DNA of 51,355 bases from an uncultured Methylococcaceae bacterium (GCA_903934875.1 CAIZPP010000152.1:1-51355); one strand, 5' to 3'; shown: positions 16,801-26,320, counted from the stretch's first letter. A program made the numbers and translations. The notes: generated from the sequence alone by a model not told the origin.

Positions 16801-17345
16801 TGGATGTATTCCTCTTCACGGGGGCGGTCGGTCCTTTGCAGTTCCAAGTAAAAGCGCTGCTCGAAAATTTTCAGCCAGCGTTCCAATCCGCTGCGGGCCT
16901 CCTCCGTGTTGCCTGCCAGCAAGGCACGTCCTATGCTTCCTTCGCGCCCGCCCGACAAGGCGATGAGCCCTTTATTGGAGGTCTCCAGCCAGTCCGCCAT
17001 CAGCATGGGGACACCTTGGCGCTGGTTTTCCAGATATCCGCGTGAAATCAATTCGGTCAGGACTCGATAACCCTCCGGGTTTTGCACCAACAGGGTCAGC
17101 CGGTGCGGGCTGGCCGGTTCCGCGTCATTGAACAGCCACACGTCGGAACCAATGATAGGCTTGATACCCTCGGCCATCGCCGCCTTGTAGAATTTGACCA
17201 AGGCAAACAGGTTGGACTGGTCAGTGACGGCCACGGCAGGCATGCCCAGCTTGGCGACTTGTTTGACCAATGGCTTGATGCGGACCAAGCCGTCCACCAA
17301 AGAATATTCGGTGTGCAGGCGGAGGTGGACAAATTGCGATGTCAT
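13821..17345 (-). CDS. dnaE: DNA polymerase III alpha subunit
   Basis: Catalytic subunit of the replicative polymerase. The 1174-residue product has the N-terminal PHP domain (HLRLHTEYSLVDG at 7–19; AVAVTDQSNLFALVKFY), the palm with GPGRGSGAGSLVAYAL and the catalytic aspartates in MPDFDIDFCMERRDEV near residue 400. Next come the finger region (PLQSGMVDDFVNRKHG, YGVIVYQEQVMQIAQ), a helix-hairpin-helix region (IKGVGENAIDELI) and a C-terminal OB fold (VAGLVVEMRSKQNKNGKRMG). The length matches type 1 DnaE proteins. The start is the first ATG with a family-like N-terminus, though its ribosome-binding site is weak. A tolC-like gene follows in the same direction. Confidence 0.97.
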   Translation of the reverse strand: MTSQFVHLRLHTEYSLVDGLVRIKPLVKQVAKLGMPAVAVTDQSNLFALVKFYKAAMAEGIKPIIGSDVWLFNDAEPASPHRLTLLVQNPEGYRVLTELISRGYLENQRQGVPMLMADWLETSNKGLIALSGGREGSIGRALLAGNTEEARSGLERWLKIFEQRFYLELQRTDRPREEEYIHATLDLAAEFNAPPVASNDVRFIFPDDFYAHEARVCINQGRVLDDPRRPRDYSDRQYLRSPEEMAELFADLPEALENTVEIAKRCSLELTLGQNFLPNFPVPEQMTVEEYFAAESRTGLAQRLAVLMPGAPAARQQPYFERLEVEIGVINQMRFPGYFLIVADFIQWAKNNGIPVGPGRGSGAGSLVAYALKITDLDPIEFELLFERFLNPERVSMPDFDIDFCMERRDEVIDYVAERYGRDHVSQIITYGSMAAKAVVRDVGRVLGHPYGFVDRIAKLIPFELGITLEKALKDSEDLHSLYQNDEEVKALIDLGRMLEGITRNAGKHAGGVVIAPSKLIDFAPLYCEQGGANVVTQFDKDDVEAVGLVKFDFLGLRTLTIIDWALATINRTRQTNGEPPVDIAMIPRNDPPTYTLLKRKATTAVFQLESRGMKELIGRLLPDCFEDIIALVALFRPGPLQSGMVDDFVNRKHGKAKVDYPHPSLEGILKPTYGVIVYQEQVMQIAQVLAGYTLGGADLLRRAMGKKKPSEMAKQREIFVGGSTGLGVAEATATHIFDLMEKFAEYGFNKSHSAAYALVSYQTAWLKAHFPAEFMAAVLSADMDNTDKVVVLIEECRDMKLAIAPPSINQSEFRFTVRMGGQIVYGLGAIKGVGENAIDELIAERNKSGAFKDLFDLCKRIDLRKANRRVLEALIRSGALDCFNSNRAQHMEDLADALKAAEQHNAMTVAGQDDLFGLPEEPMARAETSAFREAAEAWPESLRLSHEKSTLGLYLTGHPIAQYEHELVNFITARLGNLSVDSDNSGGGGYRRNSETHAIVAGLVVEMRSKQNKNGKRMGFVTLDDRTGRLEVAVFSEVYDNFRDCIAKDALLVVEGGLGMDDFSGQMRLSAEKLYTLEQARAHFAKHLLVEWPHPAPGNSPTHANLANELAELLKPFQGGSCPIIIDYRGRGAKSLLQLGENWRVHPGEELLNRLRKHIGPERVRIQYQSSAS

Positions 17346-17432
17346 CGTAGGCTTTTGTGGATTGCGTGTAACTGCGGGTTTAGGACAATAACGTGAGGAT
17401 TGAAGCGAATAGGCTGCCTAGTTTACCACCCC

Positions 17433-20400
17433 TTATTTTTCCAAAGTATTCTTGTCTTCAAAATATTGATAGAGAGCAGGCAGCATGCTCAATGTGAAAA
17501 ATGTTGCCGTCATCAGCCCCCCTATGATCACAACGGCGAATGGTTTTGCGGTTTCGGAGCCAACCCCGGAGGATAATGCCGCTGGAATCAGTCCCAACAT
17601 TGCCATGGACGCAGTCATCACCACTGGACGCAACCGGCTGGCCGATCCCAGTACTATGGCATCACGCATAGATTTGCCTTCTTGCCGCCAATGTTTCACT
17701 TGTGAAACGAGTATGACGGCATTCTGCACGGCAATGCCGAAGAGCGCGACGAAGCCAACCGCCGCCGAGATGCTTAAATGAATTTGGGTTAACAGCAAAG
17801 CGATCAAACCGCCCATTAGCGCGAATGGTACGTTAAGGACAATGAGCAACGCATTTTTCACTGACTTGAAAGCCCAGAATAGCAGCGAAAAGATCAGGAA
17901 CAGGCTTATTGGGACAATAACGTATAGCCGCTTCATTGCCCGCTGCTGATTCTCAAACTGGCCGCTCCAAACTATCCGGTATCCTGGCGGCAATACTACC
18001 TGTTGTTTGGTTTTTTTCATCGCTTCGGCGACAAAACTTCCTTGGTCTCGATCGATTAAATTACATTTAATGGAGATTCGCCGTCTATTGTCTTCCCGGC
18101 CAATGCGGGATGCGCCTTGGTCGATTTTGGTGTCGACTAATTCCGCCAAAGGAATTCTAGCGCCATCAGGGGTAGGAACGGTAATATTTTCCAGTGCGGC
18201 CACTGAGTCACGTTTGTCTTCCCGCATACGCACGACAACATCAAAGCGTCGCTCATTTTCCAAAAATTGGCTTGCCGCCTTGCCGCCGATGCCTATTTCG
18301 ATGACATCTTCGACATCGTTGATATCGATGCCATAACGGGCAATTTTGTCCCGGTCTATTTCAAGTACTAATTGTGCCAATTGTGCTTGTTGTTCGGCAC
18401 CGACATCCGTCGCTCCCCGTGTGGATTTCAAAATATGGGTAATTTGGTCGGCTTTTTCCTGTAATACCGCCAAGTCCGGGCCGAAGACTTTGATGGCAAT
18501 TTCACCTTTGACACCGGAGATCGCTTCTTCTACGTTGTCTTGAATGACCTGGGAAAAATTTAATAACAAACCAGGAAAAACCGAAAGCTTCTCATTCATG
18601 GCTTTGACGATCTCGACCTTGTTTGGATAATGCCAGCTTTCTTTTGGATTTAGATCAATCAGTATCTCCAAATTATTAAAGCCTTTAGGATCAGTGCCGT
18701 CTTCAGGTCTACCTAATTGGGTGACAACCATTCTAACATCGGGAAATTTTTCTATTGCGGTGCGAATGTCCCGTTCGATTTCCTTTGATTTATCCAGAGA
18801 TACAGGCGTAGGCAAGGTAATGGTAAGCCAAATATTGCCTTCATCTAATTTTGGCATGAATTCGGTGCCGATAAAATGAATTGAGCCAAGGCTAAATAGC
18901 AAACCCAATACAGCAATGGCAAACAGTTTTTTGAAATTGAATAAAACCCAATCCAAGAACCGTGTGTAGATATCTTCCATCCAATGGACGAGAGGGTTAT
19001 GTGCTTCAACCAGTTGTGGGCCGAGTATATAACTTAATAAAACCGGTATCAACGTTAAACTAACTATCAATGATCCCAGCATAGAAAAACTAATAGTGAA
19101 GGCCATCGGCGTAAATATTTTACCCTCAACACGCTGGAAAGTGAAAATTGGCAAAAAGGCAGTAATGATTATCAGTTGCGAAAATACAATGGGGCTACCT
19201 AGTTCAGACGCGGTGGTCAACAAGGATTGGCGCATATGTGTCAAACTGGCATTATTTTTCATTTCGTCGGTAATGCGGACGATGACTCCTTCAACTAGTA
19301 CGACGGCTGCATCGACAATGACACCAAAGTCAATCGCGCCTAATGAAACAAGATTGGCGGATATTCCATTGACGTCTATTAAAATAAACGCAAATAGAAG
19401 TGATAATGGTATGGTTAATCCAATAATGAAGGCAGCGGCGATCCTTCGCAAGAAGATCATCAGAATGATGACAATGAGCACAATGCCCTCGACCATATTA
19501 TGCTCGACCGTGTGGATGGTATGGCTAACCAACTCTGTGCGGTCGTATATGGGCTTTATCTTGACACCAGGAGGTAGCCAGTGGCCATTCAAGCTGGCTA
19601 TTTTTTCCTTTACCCCGTCAAGGACTTCAACCGGGTCTTTGCCCTTAAGCAATAACACAATACCCTCGACCACATTGTCGTTTTGATTGTATCCGACGAT
19701 TCCCGTGAGGGGTTGGGGGCCGATTTTAACGTCAGCAATATCCCTGACTCTGACGGGGGTTCCTTGGGTAGTCGTTATTTTGATTTTTCCAATTTCTTCT
19801 GCGGTTCTCAGCAGTCCAACTCCACGCACTACGAGAGCCTCGTCTCCATGCTTGATGTATCCACCACCGGTGTTGGCGTTATTATCTGCTATTGCCTGAT
19901 AGACTTGTGTCAGGGACAATTTGTAGTTTTTTAAAGCTTCGGGATTAACTTGGACCTGATACTCTTTAATGCCTCCACCAAAGGCGACCACATCCGCAAC
20001 GCCTTGCACCGTTCTCAGATGTGGCTCTATGACCCAATCTTCAAGGGCGCGTTGCTCAATTAGCGGAGTTGTCTTAGATTCTATGACATAACGGTAGATT
20101 TCCCCTATGCCAGTAGAAAGGGGACCGAGGACTGGGCTAACATTGTTCGGCAGTGTAATGTTTCTAAGGCGCTCATTAACCTGTTGCCTAGAAAAGTAGT
20201 CTTCCGCGTCATCATCGAAGGTAAGGGTAATAACCGATAGCCCGAAGATTGAGACAGAACGTTGGTTAATTAAATGGGGCAGGCCATTCATCCCCCTTTC
20301 AATGGGTAGAGTGATTAGTTTTTCAATCTCTTCAGGAGCCTGTCCTGAATATTGCGTAACGACTTGTACGAAGACATTCTGCACATCTGGAAAAGCTTGC

Positions 20401-20507
20401 ACGGGTAGGCGTTCAAAGGCATAAGTTCCGAAAATGATCAGGATGACCGATACAGAAAGAACAAATACCCGTTGCTGTAGGCAAAAGGTAAGAATGCGAT
20501 GGACCAT
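17433..20507 (-). CDS. Heavy-metal efflux RND pump, CzcA/CusA family (orphan copy)
   Basis: Inner-membrane proton-driven pump of the HME-RND type, 1024 residues. An N-terminal membrane helix is followed by the porter domain (FERLPVQAFPDVQNV), then TM2–6 with the proton-relay motif GAIDFGVIVDAAVVLVEG, a second porter domain and the C-terminal helices with SASRLRPVVMTASMAMLGL. It is a close paralogue of the CzcA at 26317–29385, with long identical stretches, but is richer in A+T and has no adaptor or outer-membrane gene beside it. It may share the CzcB/CzcC of the other locus or use the TolC-like protein upstream in map order. The metal cannot be read from sequence. Confidence 0.92.
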   Translation of the reverse strand: MVHRILTFCLQQRVFVLSVSVILIIFGTYAFERLPVQAFPDVQNVFVQVVTQYSGQAPEEIEKLITLPIERGMNGLPHLINQRSVSIFGLSVITLTFDDDAEDYFSRQQVNERLRNITLPNNVSPVLGPLSTGIGEIYRYVIESKTTPLIEQRALEDWVIEPHLRTVQGVADVVAFGGGIKEYQVQVNPEALKNYKLSLTQVYQAIADNNANTGGGYIKHGDEALVVRGVGLLRTAEEIGKIKITTTQGTPVRVRDIADVKIGPQPLTGIVGYNQNDNVVEGIVLLLKGKDPVEVLDGVKEKIASLNGHWLPPGVKIKPIYDRTELVSHTIHTVEHNMVEGIVLIVIILMIFLRRIAAAFIIGLTIPLSLLFAFILIDVNGISANLVSLGAIDFGVIVDAAVVLVEGVIVRITDEMKNNASLTHMRQSLLTTASELGSPIVFSQLIIITAFLPIFTFQRVEGKIFTPMAFTISFSMLGSLIVSLTLIPVLLSYILGPQLVEAHNPLVHWMEDIYTRFLDWVLFNFKKLFAIAVLGLLFSLGSIHFIGTEFMPKLDEGNIWLTITLPTPVSLDKSKEIERDIRTAIEKFPDVRMVVTQLGRPEDGTDPKGFNNLEILIDLNPKESWHYPNKVEIVKAMNEKLSVFPGLLLNFSQVIQDNVEEAISGVKGEIAIKVFGPDLAVLQEKADQITHILKSTRGATDVGAEQQAQLAQLVLEIDRDKIARYGIDINDVEDVIEIGIGGKAASQFLENERRFDVVVRMREDKRDSVAALENITVPTPDGARIPLAELVDTKIDQGASRIGREDNRRRISIKCNLIDRDQGSFVAEAMKKTKQQVVLPPGYRIVWSGQFENQQRAMKRLYVIVPISLFLIFSLLFWAFKSVKNALLIVLNVPFALMGGLIALLLTQIHLSISAAVGFVALFGIAVQNAVILVSQVKHWRQEGKSMRDAIVLGSASRLRPVVMTASMAMLGLIPAALSSGVGSETAKPFAVVIIGGLMTATFFTLSMLPALYQYFEDKNTLEK

Positions 20508-20599
20508 GATGGTGCTTAATATGAGTGCATAGGTTTATAAAGCGCTTGAAAATGGATGGTTTTATTGCTATCAACGCAAGTTGAATAATACTTGAATAG

Positions 20600-21055
20600 C
20601 TATTCCAGGAGAGCTAACAAACATTTGTTAAAACTTGATATCGCACTGCCGGAATTGGTTGCTTGGATCAAGTCATAAAACAATGTATCAAGCGAAACTA
20701 ATAATTGTCGAAGATGGTGCTTTGTGCCTGCATCGAATCCATTTTTAGATAGTGCATCGCGGTAATTTCCCGTAAAGTATTTAATTATCGCCAATTTTAA
20801 TTCCAATTGTCCACCAGTGAGACCGTGAAAACTAAGTGCCAATTGATCCTTGATAGCTAGTTTAACGCGAATCTCTTCGAAGTGTGATGGCATGTCATGC
20901 CATGCGGCGATAAGTTCATCCTTAATATTTTGGTTAAATATCGTGGCTTGTTTATTTTGATTGATGAGGTAACCAAAAAACTCCTGTAAGTTATTGATGG
21001 CATCGGTTAGTTGGTTTTTCTCATTTTCATTAATACCATAAGCATAGTTTTTCAT
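20600..21055 (-). CDS. Hypothetical helical protein
   Basis: I do not recognise this 151-residue protein. It is soluble, predicted largely helical, with no signal peptide or membrane segment. The clearest segments are EKNQLTDAINNLQEFFGYLI, FEEIRVKLAIKDQLALSFHG and KHHLRQLLVSLDTLFYDLIQ. The base composition is rich in A+T. It lies between the orphan CzcA pump and uppP, all on the minus strand with gaps of about 60–90 bases, so co-transcription is possible. No ribosome-binding site stands out before the ATG. Confidence 0.6.
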   Translation of the reverse strand: MKNYAYGINENEKNQLTDAINNLQEFFGYLINQNKQATIFNQNIKDELIAAWHDMPSHFEEIRVKLAIKDQLALSFHGLTGGQLELKLAIIKYFTGNYRDALSKNGFDAGTKHHLRQLLVSLDTLFYDLIQATNSGSAISSFNKCLLALLE

Positions 21056-21109
21056 GGGATAATCAACAAAATTTTAAACTTCATGAACAGTGTGACTGTT
21101 TTAAGGCAG

Positions 21110-21934
21110 TTATGGTGTTGACCAATCGACAAAGTGAAAATAAGCAGTGCCTAGCACGGCAACGCCAAACACTATGCGATAATAGGCAAACAGGGTGAAA
21201 TCGTGCTTGACAATGTAACGCAGCAACCCGCGCACAGCGACAAAGGCACTGACAAAGGCGGCCAAGAAACCGATCGAAATCATGCCGTAGTCGGTTGCCG
21301 AGAGCAGGTCGCGGTGCTTGTACAAATCGTAGGCGGTAGCGGCAAACAAGGTGGGGATGGCGAGGAAAAAAGAAAATTCCGTCGCCGCTTTGCGCGACAG
21401 GCCAAAAAACAGGCCACCGATGATGGTGGCCCCCGAACGAGATGTGCCGGGGATGAGGGCGAAGGCTTGGGCGAACCCCAATTTTAGCGCGTCTAACCCT
21501 GTCAATTCGTCCACATCAACGATACGAATAGTATGTTTGCGCCGCTCTGCCCACAGGATGACGAAGGCACCGATGATGAAGGCCGATGCCACCGAAACGG
21601 GATTAAACAAATGAGCCTTCAGCACCTTGCCAAACAGTAGCCCTAGAACTGCTAAAGGCATGAAGGCAATCAACAGGTTAACGGCAAAACGCTGCGCCTT
21701 CTTTTCACTTGGCAACCCCCGCAATACGGCAATGATTTTTGCGCGGTACTCCCAGCAGACGGCCAAGATGGCCCCCGATTGAATGACAACCTCAAAGAGT
21801 TTGCCTTTTTCGCTGTTGAAGCCAAGTAAGTCACCGACCAATATCAAGTGGCCTGTGCTGGACACGGGAAGGAATTCGGTCAGTCCCTCGACGATACCGA
21901 GGATGAGCGCGTGGAACAAAGCAATGTAATCCAT
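21110..21934 (-). CDS. uppP: Undecaprenyl-diphosphate phosphatase UppP/BacA
   Basis: Integral membrane enzyme that dephosphorylates undecaprenyl diphosphate to recycle the lipid carrier of peptidoglycan synthesis; overexpression gives bacitracin resistance in this family. From the ATG at 21934 the protein has 274 residues. It shows the first signature [18 protein letters not shown] (13–30, with Glu16 and Glu20) and the second signature PGTSRSGAT (162–170, with the catalytic Ser/Arg). About eight membrane helices are visible. The chosen start has GGGAAA seven bases upstream; an ATG at 21946 would add four residues. Confidence 0.95.
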   Translation of the reverse strand: MDYIALFHALILGIVEGLTEFLPVSSTGHLILVGDLLGFNSEKGKLFEVVIQSGAILAVCWEYRAKIIAVLRGLPSEKKAQRFAVNLLIAFMPLAVLGLLFGKVLKAHLFNPVSVASAFIIGAFVILWAERRKHTIRIVDVDELTGLDALKLGFAQAFALIPGTSRSGATIIGGLFFGLSRKAATEFSFFLAIPTLFAATAYDLYKHRDLLSATDYGMISIGFLAAFVSAFVAVRGLLRYIVKHDFTLFAYYRIVFGVAVLGTAYFHFVDWSTP

Positions 21935-22142
21935 GAAATTTCCCAAAAAAGAAGTTGAAGCAAAAAAACTGGCCCATTTTAGCAGAGGCTTGGAAATGGT
22001 GGATTACACCCGAGCCTATGGTTGATATCAACCTCAAACTTGGGTAGTTACAGGTTGTACACCGCATAAACGGGCTAACTCGGCTAATTCCAATCATATT
22101 TCATGCCATTTCAAAGCTTTCAGTCAGTAAGTTTTGTTTTTA

Positions 22143-22171
22143 TTAACATGGCATGGTTGTTGTATTATAAA
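22143..22171 (+). promoter_or_regulatory. Possible sigma-70 promoter for the porin gene
   Basis: TTAACA (22143–22148), 17 bases, TATAAA (22166–22171). It would give a leader of about 155 bases before the ATG at 22335. This 400-base divergent gap between uppP and the porin holds no repeat of the families described here, and I see no known riboswitch in the leader. Confidence 0.35.
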
Positions 22172-22334
22172 GAATCAATCAGTGGCTGTGTAGTGAGAAG
22201 GTGGGATGGTGACCTGACCGGTCTCTCTGCGGGTTTGTGAGCATGCTCTAGCGTTCATCGGAATGTAACTAAATAGTAATAAAATTCATTGCGTTATCGG
22301 TGTAGCTAAGTAAAGTCTTCGTTTTAGGAAATGT

Positions 22335-23786
22335 ATGCGTTGTTTTGTAATGTTTTTTCTTCTCTGTGCTTGGATTGCCAGTTTAAGTGTGAGGGCCGAA
22401 GTAGCAGAGCCTGCACCGCGTGCGGATGATCAATTCGACGTGATGAATTGGCTCACGCACCAGGGTCTGCATAATATCAAAGAGGAATCATGGAATGCGT
22501 ATGGACAGTTTACTTATATCGTTAGTGCGAAGAGTGCTTTTTCCGCCGCCTATACTAACTTGAATGGCAGTACTAATTCGCTATTGCCATCGGCGGAACG
22601 CAGTTATACGGGTACGGCCACCTTATACCTAGGCGCTAGACTTTGGCCAGGTTCTGAGGCTTATGTGGTGCCAGAACTGATTGCGGAAGAGGCCCTGTCT
22701 GACCTAAAAGGCTTGGGCAGTGTGATTCAAAATTTTGAGTTGCAGAAATCAGGCGCCAAAGACCCCCGCGTCTATTTGTCGCGGGCTTATGTTCGGCAAA
22801 CCTTTGGTTTCGGCGGCAATCGTGTACAATTGGAATCTGACCCGATGCAATTGGGCGGTGCGGTGGACAGTCGGCGCTTAGTCGTTACGGCGGGGAATTT
22901 CAGTATTCTTGATTTTTTTGACAAAAACACATTTTCGGGTGATTTGCGCAAGCAATTCAACAATATGGCGTTTTTGACCTATGCTGCGTATGATTTTGCC
23001 GCCGATGCGCGAGGCTACACCATCGGGCTGGTGGCTGAATATTATTACGATGATTGGGCTGTGCGGGCAGGCCACATACTTCCTCCTGCCGATCCGAACC
23101 AACTGCCGCTCTCGTTCAAGCCATTCACATTTTATGGCGACCAAGTTGAACTGGAGCATAAACATAGCTTATTTGGAGAGCCTGGTGCGGTGCGGGTGCT
23201 GGGGTATAGAAACCGTGAGAACATTGGCAGCTTTAATGATGCCATCAATGCCTATAACTCCAATAATAATCTGAATGCAACGACCTGCCTCGGCTTTAAT
23301 TATGGCTCGAACAATTCTACTGCCCCTGACCTCTGCTGGGTGCGCAAGCCGAATATTAAAATGGGCATAGGCCTCAATTTTGAACAGCAAGTCTCTGATG
23401 ATATTGGTTTGTTCTTCAGGGGCATGTATTCGGATGGCAGAACGGAGGTTGACTCGTACACATCGACTGACCGGTCTATTTCCCTAGGGGCTTTGATGAA
23501 GGGAACCCGCTGGGGGCGGGGCAGAGACACGATAGGAATTGGCTATGCGCAGGGGTGGCTATCCAATGCGCATATTGCTTATCTCAGTGTCGGCGGCATT
23601 GATGGCTTCATCGGAGATGGAAAAATAAATTACTTTCCTGAAATTGCGATAGACCTGTTTTATAGTTTCAATGTATTCACTTCTCTTTGGTTTACCGCCG
23701 ATTACCAGCATATAGAAAATCCAGGCTATAATGCTGACCGCGGCCCCGTTGATATCTATGCGGTCAGAGGTCATTTTGAGTTTTGA
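22335..23786 (+). CDS. OprB-type carbohydrate-selective porin
   Basis: Outer-membrane beta-barrel porin of 483 residues. A signal peptide (about 1–21, ending SVRA-EVAEP) is followed by alternating beta-strand sequence and a C-terminal strand ending in Phe (YAVRGHFEF), typical of barrel assembly signals. Regions such as NWLTHQGLHNIKEESWNAYGQ, LSRAYVRQTFGFGG, GNFSILDFFDKNTFSGDLR and the final YQHIENPGYNADRGPVDIYA match the OprB family (PF04966-like). TAGGA lies about seven bases before the ATG. It precedes the czc operon by about 100 bases and a half copy of repeat A, so a link with metal efflux is possible but unproven. Confidence 0.87.
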   Translation: MRCFVMFFLLCAWIASLSVRAEVAEPAPRADDQFDVMNWLTHQGLHNIKEESWNAYGQFTYIVSAKSAFSAAYTNLNGSTNSLLPSAERSYTGTATLYLGARLWPGSEAYVVPELIAEEALSDLKGLGSVIQNFELQKSGAKDPRVYLSRAYVRQTFGFGGNRVQLESDPMQLGGAVDSRRLVVTAGNFSILDFFDKNTFSGDLRKQFNNMAFLTYAAYDFAADARGYTIGLVAEYYYDDWAVRAGHILPPADPNQLPLSFKPFTFYGDQVELEHKHSLFGEPGAVRVLGYRNRENIGSFNDAINAYNSNNNLNATTCLGFNYGSNNSTAPDLCWVRKPNIKMGIGLNFEQQVSDDIGLFFRGMYSDGRTEVDSYTSTDRSISLGALMKGTRWGRGRDTIGIGYAQGWLSNAHIAYLSVGGIDGFIGDGKINYFPEIAIDLFYSFNVFTSLWFTADYQHIENPGYNADRGPVDIYAVRGHFEF

Positions 23787-23813
23787 AAGTCTCCGTAAAT
23801 GCATAAGTTTTAT

Positions 23814-23844
23814 CCAGTAACCGTTTGATATTAAAAACGCTGTA
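23814..23844 (-). repeat. Family A half element A6
   Basis: CCAGTAACCGTTTGATATTA followed by AAAACGCTGTA is the reverse complement of the left half-end of family A. No partner end is present in the preceding gene, so it is a solo or truncated copy. It lies in the gap between the porin and czcC. Confidence 0.6.
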
Positions 23845-23888
23845 GCAAAAGTTGGCTGGAAGCTTGATTAAAACAATCTGAATAAAGA

Positions 23889-25163
23889 ATGACGATCATC
23901 AGAGTTATAAGCTTATGCTTGGCAATACTATGCCTTGCCGCAAATGCAATGGTTCCTAATATTAAGGATGCAACCATCACCGAGGAACAGGCCATTGCCT
24001 TGTTCTATCAACGAAACCTTGGCCTGATCGCTGCGAGGTTCAATGTGGACCAATCGCGTGCGGAGGAAATCATTGCCTCGGCTATCCCCAATCCTGTGTT
24101 CAGCTTCTATGTGTCCGAACTCAGCAACCAGATGAGTAAGAATGCCGAATCCAAGTTCCTTCCCGCGATCACGCCGATGATCCAGCAATTGATCGAAACA
24201 GCCGGCAAACGCGGCTTGCGTAGGGAAGGTGCCGAACTAGGCACAGAGGCTGCGGAGTTCGACTTGCAGGATGTCACGCGGATATTGACTAACGCCGTGC
24301 GCCACGCCTTTTATGGTTTGTTGTTGGCGCAAAAGAACCTTGCTGTGGCCCAAGACAATCTGGACCGTTATCGTCAAATCATGGATGCCAACGCCATGCG
24401 GCTTAAGGTGGGCGATATATCGGAAACTGATTTCACTCGCATTGAGGTGGAAAGTTTTAAAGCACAAGCCGATCTGGACCGGGCGCAAACGGCGTTGCAG
24501 CAAGCGCGTACGGACTTGTTGCTGTTACTCGGTTGGCCCGAAAATAGTTTCAGCCTCACTGCTGCGGATGTCTGGCCCGAAGCCAAACTGATGGGTGGAG
24601 TCCCGGAAGAAGATCAACTGACCCGGAAGGCTTTGGAAAAACGTCCCGACTTGCTAGCCGCCAGGGTTCGCATCAACCAAGCAGGCAAAAATTTGGAACT
24701 GGCCCGCCGTCTCGTCTATCCTGATGTCACGGTCAGCGGTGCCTACGCCCGCGATCCGGGGAACCAATTCACCAACACCGGACAGCTTGGCATTAGTGTG
24801 CCCCTGCCGCTATTTTACCGCCAAGAGGGTGAAATCGCCAAGGCCGGTGTGGCAATGAACAATGCCGAGCTGAATCTGCGGCAGACCGACCAAGCGGTGC
24901 GTGCCGATGTCATCAAAGCCCTTTCAGCTTGGAAAAGCGCCGATTCCATCGTCACACGCTTTCAACAATCCGTGTTGGAGCGCATTGAAAAATTGCGCAG
25001 CGCACAGGAGTTCGCTTACCAAAAAGGAGCCGCAGGTCTTCTCGACTTGATCGACGCCGAGCGCAATTATAAGGCAATGATGCTTGATTATTACACGGCT
25101 TTGGCCAACCGCAGCAATGCTTGGGCGGATTTGGTGACGGCCCTAGGAGAAGAAGTCAAATGA
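23889..25163 (+). CDS. czcC: Heavy-metal efflux outer membrane protein CzcC-type (TolC family)
   Basis: Outer-membrane channel of a tripartite metal efflux pump. The 424 residues have a signal peptide (about 1–18, SLCLAILCLAANA), then ITEEQAIALFYQRNLGLIAARFNVDQSRAEE. The conserved coiled coil KNLAVAQDNLDRYRQIMDANAMRLKVGDISETDFTRIEVE is present, with strands such as LGISVPLPLFYRQEGEIAKA. It opens the operon czcC–czcB–czcA and its stop overlaps the czcB start (ATGA). The protein belongs to the metal-pump branch of the family and differs from the TolC-like protein at 12492–13808. Confidence 0.92.
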   Translation: MTIIRVISLCLAILCLAANAMVPNIKDATITEEQAIALFYQRNLGLIAARFNVDQSRAEEIIASAIPNPVFSFYVSELSNQMSKNAESKFLPAITPMIQQLIETAGKRGLRREGAELGTEAAEFDLQDVTRILTNAVRHAFYGLLLAQKNLAVAQDNLDRYRQIMDANAMRLKVGDISETDFTRIEVESFKAQADLDRAQTALQQARTDLLLLLGWPENSFSLTAADVWPEAKLMGGVPEEDQLTRKALEKRPDLLAARVRINQAGKNLELARRLVYPDVTVSGAYARDPGNQFTNTGQLGISVPLPLFYRQEGEIAKAGVAMNNAELNLRQTDQAVRADVIKALSAWKSADSIVTRFQQSVLERIEKLRSAQEFAYQKGAAGLLDLIDAERNYKAMMLDYYTALANRSNAWADLVTALGEEVK

Positions 25164-26320
25164 TGTCCCCCCCCCGGCAATTCATGCCGCTCACTGTATG
25201 GCTGGCCTGTCTTTTCCTGTTAGCCTGCCAGCCCAAATCGGAAGAAAAGAAAACACCTGTCATGGCGATCCCAAATGGCGAGGTAGTGCTTAGCCCCAAC
25301 TCGCCCAAGCGCGGATATATCAAAGAAGCACTGGTCGGATTGAGCGCCCTGCCACTCATGGACCCGGTAACAGCAACCGTCGCTTATGATGAAACCCGAA
25401 CGGTCAGGGTTTCCTCGCCTATCAGTGGCCGCGTCACAGGCGACATTGCCCGCTTGGGTGCGAAGCTTAAAATAGGCGAGACCTTAGCGACGCTGGATAG
25501 CCCAGACTTGGGCCAGGCGCAATCCGACTTCATCCGCGCCCAGGCGGACAAGAACTTGTCTGAACGCACTTTCAACCGCCAGAAGGAGCTTTTCGATCAT
25601 GGCGTGGCCCCCCGCAAGGATTTCGACCAAGCCCAAGACGATTTGCAACGCGCCCGTGGTGAAGCCGAGCGGGCGCGCCTAAAGTTGGTCAACCTAGGGG
25701 TGAAGGGAAACAATGCGAACAATCGGTTTGCACTGCTGGCACCCATCGCGGGCGAAGTGACTGAAAGGAATATCAACCCCGGCATGGAGGTGCGCCCCGA
25801 CCTATCCGATCCCTTGTTCGTGCTGTCCGACCTCAGCCATTTGTGGGTGTTGGTGGATGTGTTCGAAAAAGACATCGGTCTGATTCGTATGGGTCAGCAA
25901 GTTTTGGTCAGGGTGCAGGCTTATCCGGATCGGACGTTCCCTGCTACCGTTGAATACATCAGCCGGGTGGTGGATGAAAATACGCGCACAGTGAAAGTGC
26001 GATGCCTATTGCCCAACCCGGAAAAAAAACTATTGCCTTCCATGTATGCCTCGGTGGAGTTGCAGAGCGGCCCGAATGACCAAGGCATTGTCATTCCGTT
26101 AGGCTCGCTGTTCACCGAGGGCGAGTCTGACTGGGTATTCGTCGCCATTGACAAAGACCATTACCTGAAACGCCCGGTCAAGGTCGGTCTGCGGCTGAAA
26201 GACAAGGCGGTCATTGCCAGTGGATTGACGCGCGGCGAACGCCTAGTGGTGGATGGGGCTTTGTTGTTGCGCACCGAAGAGGATACCGAGCAGGATGGCA
26301 GTGGAGAGACAAAGCCTTGA
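25160..26320 (+). CDS. czcB: Periplasmic adaptor of heavy-metal RND pump (CzcB/CusB family)
   Basis: Membrane fusion protein joining the CzcA pump to the CzcC channel. The 386-residue product starts with a lipoprotein signal (lipobox FLLAC, Cys about residue 23). It contains a lipoyl-like domain (VSSPISGRVTGDIARLGAKL), an alpha-helical hairpin (about 115–180, with LSERTFNRQKELFDHGVAPRKD), a second half-lipoyl motif (ALLAPIAGEVTERNINPGME) and the beta-barrel region (LWVLVDVFEKDIGLIRMGQQ). The ATG at 25160 overlaps the czcC stop codon; an in-frame ATG at 25121 lies inside czcC and would put residues before the signal peptide. It overlaps the TTG start of czcA by four bases. Confidence 0.93.
   Translation: MMSPPRQFMPLTVWLACLFLLACQPKSEEKKTPVMAIPNGEVVLSPNSPKRGYIKEALVGLSALPLMDPVTATVAYDETRTVRVSSPISGRVTGDIARLGAKLKIGETLATLDSPDLGQAQSDFIRAQADKNLSERTFNRQKELFDHGVAPRKDFDQAQDDLQRARGEAERARLKLVNLGVKGNNANNRFALLAPIAGEVTERNINPGMEVRPDLSDPLFVLSDLSHLWVLVDVFEKDIGLIRMGQQVLVRVQAYPDRTFPATVEYISRVVDENTRTVKVRCLLPNPEKKLLPSMYASVELQSGPNDQGIVIPLGSLFTEGESDWVFVAIDKDHYLKRPVKVGLRLKDKAVIASGLTRGERLVVDGALLLRTEEDTEQDGSGETKP

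Noticed and set aside
15732-17045. Open frame of 437 codons on the plus strand opposite dnaE
   Set aside because: It mirrors the conserved dnaE coding sequence; the His/Gln-rich translation has no domain or ribosome-binding site.
22178-22334. Possible riboswitch in the porin leader
   Set aside because: The leader has some pairing (GACC…GGTC) but matches no riboswitch consensus I know.
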